Assembly: GCF_009905375.1 (NCBI RefSeq)
Contig: NC_133647.1
Coordinates: 7,015,144-7,079,143, forward strand
Direction of reading: 5' to 3'
Length of the DNA stretch: 64,000 bases
From: Apium graveolens
Lineage: Eukaryota; Streptophyta; Magnoliopsida; Apiales; Apiaceae
Shown here: piece after piece, positions 56,771 to 64,000 of the stretch
How positions within the stretch are numbered: position 1 is the first letter of the stretch
Layout: each line of letters begins with the position of its first letter
Notes under the pieces: model-generated
What the model saw: the letters and a program-made list of their open reading frames with translations, nothing else
The model's database searches: none
What the model was told of the DNA's origin: nothing
Made by a program: the position numbers and the translations under genes

Positions 56771-57955
56771 TGTGTTAGAATTCAAACCCTCTATAAATAA
56801 TAATTGTTCTTACAAGGATTCACACTTGCTAATGTTTTATCGAGTTATCAATTTTTCTCAAAATATGGAAACAAAAGTTTTCAAAAAAATTATTCAAATA
56901 AACTAGCCTGGTGTGAAGATATATTCAATTATAAATATAACCATAATTGATATGAATTAAAGAAAATAGCAAATATTAATATTTGATTAGAAGGCTTATC
57001 AAAATACTATTTACATTTTTTGGATATTCAAATTTGCTGGGCAACACTGCGGGTTGATGAAATGAACATTTTCAAATAAAAAGAAGGACACTTGCATGTG
57101 GTAAAGGTAGCACCAACTCTACATAAAAATGGAGGAGGCCATTTTTAAAAGGAAACCATAAACCAAGCTAGGCTGAGAAAAAATTTGTAGCAGTCAGAGG
57201 CAGAAGCTTCATTTTAGGCTGTAATAATAAATTTAGGAAGATGTACATAGTTATGTTAAGTTATATTTACCAAGCCAATAAATAAGGTCTCTAGTTGTAT
57301 GTACTATATAGTTGTATGTAAAAAGGTAGTACGCTCAAGTAAAAATACAAGATAGCAAACACCGAGAGGGTGACCATTCATTTCTACTTAATCCTACATA
57401 CATCAATTATAGTCTTTTTAATTATTAATTAATAATTAAAGAGTTATACACGTCCACGACTAATTTTGCATATACACCCTTAGGTTCCTAAAAATAGAAC
57501 ATCGGGACAGTTACAACAAGTGGTTATATGATTTATTATCATGTTTGTAGATATGAACTTATCTATCAACTCTTATAGTATCCCGCCTATTCTTATTCAA
57601 CATTTATCACATTTGAAAACTCTGACGAATAATTGGAATGTAAAAAGATTTTGAATAATCGGAATATGAACAAGATTCTGAACAATCAAAAGGAGAAACC
57701 ACTAGTAAAAGCTCAATAAAGATTTGGATGAATCAAATAAGGAAAATGGTCGTGAGTCTATAAGTTTTTTTCGCTATGGGTGCTAGCAAATATTGGACAA
57801 TAGAATGCGATAACAAGCAAATACCAAAAACAAATCAGTATTTTTCAATTTTGGAAAAAGCTATTAAATTTTGCAAAAAATATGGTCACACTTATGGATT
57901 TATTTTTCGATAGTCGATTACGATAAGTAATAGTTGTGGTATTTATTGGCTAGAC
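56771..57955. other. Unassigned AT-rich stretch, probably decayed LTR sequence
   Basis: It follows the RNase H fragment, so part may be its 3' UTR and LTR. 'TAGTTGTATGTA' is directly repeated near 57293 and 57311. No coding similarity was found. Confidence 0.4.
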
Positions 57956-58590
57956 ATGTTATTTATAACTATGGTGGCAACCCAAGTAGGAGCAATTCTA
58001 AAGTCTGAACTGAAAGTGTTGGTAATCGGTCTGAACAAAACCAAAAGAACCACATCTCGTAGATGCAACTGCAAATCTCAGATAGTTTTAAAACCTGCAA
58101 CAACAAGAGGTTTGGTTATAATGGGTTTTAATGAAGAAAATAATCATCCTCTAGCATTTTGAGCTATGAAAATATTTTTAAAGGGCAATAGGAAGGTGTC
58201 TATTTATCACCAGAACCTTATAATGGACGGTGGAAGAGTCAATAAGAGTCAATATACGTGCAACAAAACCATTCCTTTTAGAAAAAGAACAGGATGGATT
58301 GTAAAAAAATGTGGGTACTAATTTAACCGATTTTAAAAAAATTTACTTGAAATGTAAAAACTCTTATTGGAAAGCTTGATTCTGATATAATTTGGTCTAG
58401 GTTTAAACTAAAGAAGGAGGCCTCTCAGAATTCCTTTTACAATGACTACAAGGTTGATAGGAAAGGGCACTTGACCTATCTTATTTGGACAAATGCAATT
58501 GGGAAAGAAAATTTTGATGTGTTTGGTGATATTGTTTCATTTGACCCTAATTTTCGGACTAATAGGTACGTACGTATATTTTTAATTTTT
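57956..58590 (+). pseudogene. FAR1/FRS or MULE-related protein remnant
   Basis: The frame at 57956-58162 contains 'TSRRCNCKSQIVLKPATTRG' and 'GFNEENNHPLAF', the end of a FAR1 DNA-binding domain (C2-H2 zinc-binding, closing in HNHPL). Frame-broken text continues 'FLKGNRKVSIYHQNLIMDGG' and, near 58430-58565, 'NSFYNDYKVDRKGHLTYLIW', 'NFDVFGDIVSFDPNFRTNRY'. The order FAR1 domain, linker, then 'FGD.VSFD' (start of the MULE transposase domain) is that of FAR1/FHY3 proteins and their Mutator-like ancestors. It stops at 'TNRY', where copia sequence begins soon after. Many stops. Confidence 0.85.
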
Positions 58591-58689
58591 AATTACATTC
58601 TAACGTAAAAATTTATCAAATGAAAGTCTATACTAGTTTGCGAGGTATCCATTTCATTGACGTGATTTTGTTTCTCAAATTAAAATAGT

Positions 58690-60195
58690 CAGTGCAGTAC
58701 AAATTATTTGACTTAAATGCACGAGTTATAGTAGAATTAGTTGATGCTGATTTCTATGAAGATAAGTTTCCATTTAAATTGTGGAATAGTGGGAGTGTGT
58801 CATTGAGTATCGCTCCTTTATTAAAGGAGATAGAACATAATGAGGACTCAGATATCTGACCAAGAAGGAGCACGAGAGCTAGAGTCACCAAATATTTTAA
58901 CCCTAACTTCAATGCTTATAATCTAGAGGAAGATCCTACCAGTTTTAAAGAAGTCTTGACTTCTTTAGAAGCCGATCTTTGGCAAGAAACCCTTAAAATC
59001 GAGATGGATTCTTTGGAATCCAATAAGACTTGGCATTTGGTTGATTTACCTCATAGCTATAAGTAAATAGGATGTAAATGGACCTTTAAGAAGAAGTTGA
59101 GACCCGATGGTACTGTTGAAAGGTATAAGGGTCGTTTAGTGGTTAAAGGCTTTCGACAAAGAGAAAATATGGATTTCTTTGACATATTTTCACCAGTCTC
59201 TAGGATGACCTCCATCAGATTTTTAAATTCTATAACTTTCATCCATAATCTAGTGATCCACTAGATGGAAATTAAGACTGCCTTCTTAAACGGTGAATTA
59301 GAGAAGGCAATTTACATGGATCAACTCGGAGGTTTTGTGATCTACTGGCAGAAAAGGAAAGTTCACAAGTTAGATAAGACTATATATAGTAGTAAGCAAT
59401 CACCTACTTTTTAGCATGAAAGGTTTGATAAACTTATCATGTCGGATGACTTAAGAGTAAATGAAGGTGATAAATGTAATTATTACAAATTTGAAAATGA
59501 CATTTGTACTATTATGTCTGTGTATGTGGATGACCTATTGACATTTGGTTTAAATATTCATGCAGTAACTAAAGTGAGATCATTGTTGAATGCCAATTTT
59601 AAAATGAATGATCTTGGAGAAGCGGGTGTAATCCCTGTTGTCAAGATTACTAGGTAAGTTTAAATAAAATATCTTTGAATTACACTATGGTAAGTTTCCC
59701 GCTGTTCTTGAACAATACAGTGATGCTGATTGGAATACCTTGTCAAAAGACTTCAAGGCAACCGGTAGCTATATTTTCAATATAACTGGTGGTGTTGTTT
59801 CTTGGAAACAAAGAAACGGACTATCTTAGATGAGTCCACTATGGAAGAATAATTGATAGCACTAGCCATAGCTAGTGAAATAGCAAGTTGGTTAAGAAAC
59901 TTGCTAGTAGAGGTCCTTTTATGGTAAAGACCGGTTCCATGTTTCTTGATCCATTGGGATAGTACCGCGGCTATCGATAAGGTTCAGAACCGTTATTTTT
60001 AAGGTAAAAAATGACATATATGTCATAAGCATGACAATATTAGAGAGTATCTCTATAGAGGAGCCATTAGAGTATATCACATAAGATGAGATAATAATTT
60101 GGAAAATTCTTTGATGAAAGGATTAGCCAAAGCAAAAATTTATAAAACTTTGGTTAATATGGGACTATTTCTAGTAAAGACTTTTCACTCGTAAA
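58690..60195 (+). pseudogene. Copia-5b pol remnant (integrase C-terminus, RT, RNase H)
   Basis: Plus-strand text in order: 'RVIVELVDADFYEDKFPF' (integrase C-terminal), a stop near 58857, 'LEADLWQETLKIEMDSLESN', 'GCKWTFKKKLRPDGTVERYK' (RT start, after a TAA near 59065), 'EIKTAFLNGELEKAIYMDQL', and the catalytic YVDD in 'SVYVDDLLTFGLNIHAVTKV' (about 59523). After 'FKMNDLGEAGVIPVVKITR' (59654) the sequence jumps to 'EQYSDADWNTLSKDFKATGS' (RNase H, 59715), so the RT thumb and connection were deleted. It ends near 60195 with degenerate RNase H tail. Dead. Confidence 0.88.
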
Positions 60196-60738
60196 GGTAA
60201 CCCAACCTAACTGATTGAAGATCTCAAGAAATAGGTTCAATATGGGAATAACAAGTCATGAAGTGATATGTGAATAACATGTAATATTAAAAAGCATGTT
60301 TCCTAAAATGATGAGAGGTTGAAATATTTTAAAACTCAAAATGAGATCTATACTCTATTTGGAGGGAGTACCTAACTTTAGGAATACTCTTGATAGACTC
60401 AGTGATGTGAATATAGTAGTGGGGGGCCGCTTCTTATAAAATTAAAGGGAATTAATTCCTAAAGCGTTCACATACTTGGATAGTGCATGGCCTAAAATAC
60501 ACGCGTTATTTGACTATACCCTTATGGCATGTGCGTGTTTTAATGCCTCGGATAGAGTTCAAGACTATAGATAACTCTTGTTTAACTCGGGTTGTTACTC
60601 ATTATGCGATGTTTCATGTCTAAAGACACCATTATTTATGTGTAGCCTTAGTTCTTTATAGTACTGCTTAAAAAATAATATTATTTTTAAAAATATTCAA
60701 GTCGGGATTGTTGGTTTTTAGTGTGAATTAGTATAAAT
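60196..60738. other. Probable 3' UTR or LTR of copia-5b
   Basis: Non-coding. I could not mark an LTR start with confidence. Confidence 0.4.
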
Positions 60739-60838
<100 letters not shown>

Positions 60839-61883
60839 TAAGTGTCAAACGAAGGCTGCAGTGTTTTTCTTCCTGAAACTTACAATATTTATACAATATT
60901 ATGTGCATGTTTGGGGGCAATGTATTTGAGCTTATACGGGCTAATAACCCATTTCACATTATAGTACGCTATTTGGCTAATTAGAAGATTTGTCTTGTTT
61001 CATTTTCGTTGATAAGTGGAAAGTTAGGAAATCTAACATTCTAGATTTCATATTTTCATTCTTCATCAACTCATTATTTTTTATTACTTATTATTCTTTT
61101 GTTACATAATTTTTTATCCTTAGTTTTTATAGTAATTATTTATTTGAAATTCTTGTAGTTGCTTATTAGGTATATGGTTTTTTAAACCCATTTCAATTGT
61201 TTAATTATTTTGACTTTGTTTTATTTTGACTTTATTATACTCCTTAAATTACATAAACGTTTTAAATTCTACTTTATCTTTTTCTTTTTAGAATTATTTT
61301 ATTTCATTATTCTTATTTTTAAATTTTCTTTTTTTATATTCATGTATCAAAATTAGTAAATCCTGTAATTTGTAATTTATATTTTAATTTGATTTCAAAG
61401 TTATAAGTTAAGATTTACCAAACACATTATCAACTAACTTATACGTAAAATTATCCAAACAGCTATATAACTTATAAGTTACGATATTCATATCACTTAT
61501 ATGACACTTTTCAATTTTAAGTCATAAGTCATATATTTTAGGAAACCCTAAAGGGGCCCTATATAACTTTTGAGCAGTATAATTTATGGTTTAAATGCTG
61601 ATTATTGGTGCAAATAATTATCGTAAGAAGTTTTTTTGGGCTGTTTTATCCTTGGGACGGTGTGGCAAATGAGATAATTCAACACTTTTCGAACATAGCC
61701 ACAAAACATCATAAAGTGAGTGTGATCCGTGACTCATCCCAAAAAAATCTGGTACACTGGTTTATATTTTCAAATTTTAATAATCATTAAATATTCTCTC
61801 TCAAAAAAATAATAATCATAAAATATTCTCTCTCAAATTTTAATAATCATAAAATATTCTCTCTCAAAGAAATATCATCAAGG
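60839..61883. other. Unassigned AT-rich stretch with a short tandem repeat
   Basis: No gene. At 61780-61868 the phrase 'TAATAATCAT(T/A)AAATATTCTCTCTC' occurs three times. Confidence 0.5.
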
Positions 61884-62700
61884 AAATGATAACTTATGTT
61901 TTGATCAAAGCTTTGTCAAACATGTATGAGAAGCCGTCAGCTTCAAATAAGGTGTATTTGATTCTCTTGTTTGTTGCTACGAGATTGAATAAAGATGATT
62001 ATATTGCTGATCATGTGAATGAATTTAATTTATCCTAGCAAGATTGGTTTTGGTGGATATTAAATTCAATGATGAAGTACAAGCCTTGTTGTTGGTATTC
62101 TTATCACCAGACAATTGGTCAAGATTTATCATTGTTATAAGTTGGAGATGACTTTTGAGGGAGTTCGAGATTCGATTCTTGGAAAAGATATTCATAGGAG
62201 AAACTTGGGAGAGTCATCAGGTTCCTTGTTGAGTGCTAACAGTATAGGCAGAAAGTTCGAAAGGGGCAAGATAAGGGACGTAGCAGATCAATGTCATAGA
62301 AGATAGGACAATCCAAATATCGCAAGGATATTATTTGTTGGAATTGTCAGAAAAAAGGTCAATTCAGGAATCAGTGCACAGCTCCCGCGACTCCGAAGTA
62401 AAGAGGATAATTCAGCTAACATAGTTGAAGAAGTGGTGTAGAATGATGCTTTAATTTGTTATGTTGAATTTTTAGTTTAATCATGGGTTATTGATTCAGG
62501 AACATCATTCCATGGTAACCCTTGCAAAGATTTGATGTTAAATTTTAGAGTTGGAAATTTTGGTAAAGTATGTCTTGCTGATGATGAGATTTTGGATATC
62601 GCGGGCATGGGAGATATTAATTTCAAAACCTCTTTGGAAATTACCTGGACATTGAAAGATGTAAGGTACGTTCCTGGACTAAAGAGATATTTGTTGCCCA
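61884..62700 (+). pseudogene. Copia gag-protease remnant (copia-6)
   Basis: Near 61884 the frame reads 'MITYVLIKALSNMYEKPSAS' then 'NKVYLI', a gag phrase, with frameshifts after. The zinc knuckle 'CWNCQKKGQFRNQCTAP' (about 62337-62387) has Gln where His is usual. Protease follows with 'VIDSGTSFHG' (about 62488, DSG intact), and then 'FGKVCLADDEILDIAGMGDI' and 'WTLKDVRYVPGLKRYLL', the standard pre-integrase region of Tnt1/Tork-like copia. It is cut off at about 62700 by the next LTR. Confidence 0.85.
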
Positions 62701-62709
62701 ATAAAGAAA

Positions 62710-63254
62710 TTGTTTAAGTGGGTTGGATACAAATACTAAACAAATCGATGTATTAGGAAAGTAAAGTAAGAACAGATGAATCAAATAATAGTTTATATTT
62801 ATCTTTAAAAAACTGTTACAAAACTCTCTCAAGAATAATATTCATAAGAGCTTCTAGGTTATGCGAATACTCGAGTTAAGCTCTTACAAAGTAATAACCT
62901 ATTATGTGTTTTTATACCACACAGCTACAATCAATCTTATATCAATTATAAGATATGTAACAGTATTTTTTCTAACACTTTCTATACATATCTAAATCAA
63001 CTACGATCATATAAATCAGCACCTTCATATTTATCTCACAGTCCTGACTTGTCCTCCAAGTCATTCTCAATGGATAACCTGATCAACAGATATATGTTAT
63101 AGCTTTAACAGATAATCATTTGTATATATCAAAGGATGATTAAAGATTGTCAACGGATGATAATGAAGCTTCCAACGAATAATCATATCACAATAGTTGA
63201 TCATATCCTGATTGTTAGACAGATCCTGATTCTCGACTTAGCCAATTCTCAACA
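62710..63254 (-). mobile_element. 3' LTR of a Sirevirus-like copia element (copia-7)
   Basis: On the minus strand the LTR starts TGTTGAGAATTGGCTAAG at 63254, directly after the purine-rich AAATTGGGGAAGAT (63268-63255), the PPT/LTR border typical of plant SIRE/Maximus elements. A TATA box (complement) is at 62909-62916. The left end is uncertain, between about 62693 and 62720, where copia-6 sequence stops. The body lies to the right, partly outside the window. Confidence 0.65.
62909..62916 (-). promoter_or_regulatory. TATA box in the Sirevirus-like LTR
   Basis: TATAAAAA on the minus strand, about 340 bases from the LTR start. Confidence 0.45.
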
Positions 63255-63402
63255 ATCTTCCCCAATTTATGCTTTCCAGAATAAGCATAAATTCTAATAG
63301 AATTGTCTAGTGCTGAAAACCTGATAGACAAAATAAGTACTGTAAATCTTACTTTGTTTCAGACTTTGATCTTCGTATTTCTTGATAAATTATGCAGTAT
63401 CT

Positions 63403-63645
63403 CTAAACAAAAGTTTTAACCCTGTCATCAATCTTTTTCAATAGAATATCTACTAACTTGATCTTCAAATTCTTCTCATACTCTGTTTTATCAGATAATT
63501 GATAGACAGCAGCTCTCAGATTTCTGATTTGAGCTCTTATGGTCATTATGTCTTCCAGTGACACATAGCAAGTTTTTCTTCCATCAGGATTCATGATTAT
63601 ATGCCTCTGAGTAAAAAACACTTTCAATGACAGCTCCTCATTTCT
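63403..63645 (-). CDS. Unassigned frame upstream of the Sirevirus-like PPT
   Basis: About 80 codons are open from about 63645 (after a stop) to 63403; the first Met-like codon is at 63627 (TTG). It contains 'PDGRKTCYVSLEDIMTIRAQ' and heptad-like 'IRNLRAAVYQLSDKTEYEKN' then 'LKIKLVDILLKKIDD', which suggests a coiled coil. I do not recognise the family and see no membrane segment. It lies between pol and 3' LTR, where Sireviruses often carry an extra, env-like frame, and is on the same strand as the LTR. A frameshift may link it to the next frame. Confidence 0.45.
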   Translation of the reverse strand, partial: RNEELSLKVFFTQRHIIMNPDGRKTCYVSLEDIMTIRAQIRNLRAAVYQLSDKTEYEKNLKIKLVDILLKKIDDRVKTFV

Positions 63646-63700
63646 TCAAGTTGACTTCTTGCCCTCTGAAATTTATGTATATAGGAACATATGATCCAAA

Positions 63701-64000
63701 TTAATATTGACCATCATCCATTATCCTTCTTCTGATATTGGAAAGAATCTTGTTTGACCATAACTTTGAAGTTTCATCTTCAACTCTTAGCAAACATTGA
63801 ATATATTTCAATTCCTTTGAAGACATGATCATCAGTTCATCAAATGAAAGAACTTGAATTTGATCATTTTCCAATAAGAGTAAGATCTTCTGTTTAGGTT
63901 CAGAACCATCATGTTTGTCAAGAATAATCTTCACGGCTTCAAGTCTATCCAGATGATCAGCAGTCACTTCCTGACCAGGACTATCAGCAAGTGTGAAGTT
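63701..64000 (-). CDS. Unassigned frame open at the right edge
   Basis: The frame is open from the window end down to a TAA at 63701-63703, about 99 codons, so it starts outside. It includes 'NFTLADSPGQEVTADHLDRL', 'KHDGSEPKQKILLLLENDQI' and 'SSKELKYIQCLLRVEDETSK'. Charged and soluble-looking, with no membrane segment and no family that I recognise. It ends 56 bases before the next frame on the same strand. Together they probably represent the extra 3' frame of the Sirevirus-like element, but a host gene cannot be ruled out. Confidence 0.45.
   Translation of the reverse strand, partial: NFTLADSPGQEVTADHLDRLEAVKIILDKHDGSEPKQKILLLLENDQIQVLSFDELMIMSSKELKYIQCLLRVEDETSKLWSNKILSNIRRRIMDDGQY

Overview
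The window looks like intergenic heterochromatin from a flowering plant, probably a eudicot. It is AT-rich, and nearly everything in it is a transposable element or a fragment of one: Ty1/copia and Ty3/gypsy LTR retrotransposons, CACTA (En/Spm) DNA transposons with TNP2-like and Transposase_24-like proteins, short TRIM-like elements, and a FAR1/MULE-like remnant. I see no intact single-copy host gene, rRNA, complete tRNA or CRISPR array. The species cannot be named from the sequence alone.

Layout from left to right. (1) 1-18900 is a nest. A plus-strand copia (copia-3, 14347 to about 18870) was split by a minus-strand copia (copia-1, up to 14346). Copia-1 was later hit by a plus-strand gypsy chromovirus (its pol end and 3' LTR occupy 1-3865) and by a CACTA element inside gag (CACTA-1, 7596-11982, target duplication CCT). 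(2) 19646-35850 holds one end of a second CACTA type (CACTA-2) and satellite-like tandem arrays of about 175 bp monomers, which reverse orientation at about 21690. Just beside that reversal sits CACTA-3 (21772-34728, target duplication GAA), and within CACTA-3 lies a nearly complete young copia (copia-2, 22673-31513, target duplication GTAAT, two 1534-bp LTRs). (3) 37321-40167 is a smaller CACTA related to CACTA-2. (4) 40500-55120 is a decayed minus-strand copia (copia-4). It was split by a TRIM-like composite (42914-53915, target duplication GTAAC), which was itself split by a large CACTA (CACTA-4, 43545-53470) carrying both a TNP2-like transposase and a multi-exon second protein, both damaged. 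(5) 55130-64000 is a mosaic of copia fragments on both strands, a FAR1-like remnant, a long (TAA)n microsatellite, and at the right edge a Sirevirus-like LTR with two unassigned reading frames.

The most unusual object is CACTA-3. Besides the copia inserted in it, it carries pieces of at least three unrelated host genes on one strand: one exon of a subtilisin-like protease (SBT2 type), one exon of a ClpC-type HSP100 chaperone, and two exons with their intron borders from an AKIN-beta-gamma (SNF4-like) energy-sensor gene. The ClpC and AKIN pieces abut with no spacer. This is a chimeric, multi-gene 'Pack-CACTA'. Its TIR begins with the same 12 bases as that of CACTA-4, whose ancestors encoded a transposase, so CACTA-4-like elements could have mobilised it.

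The elements are connected by nesting, shared termini and sequence relationship, not by operons or pathways. Direct reading supports the termini, target duplications, domains and lesions. Capture, mobilisation and age are inferences.
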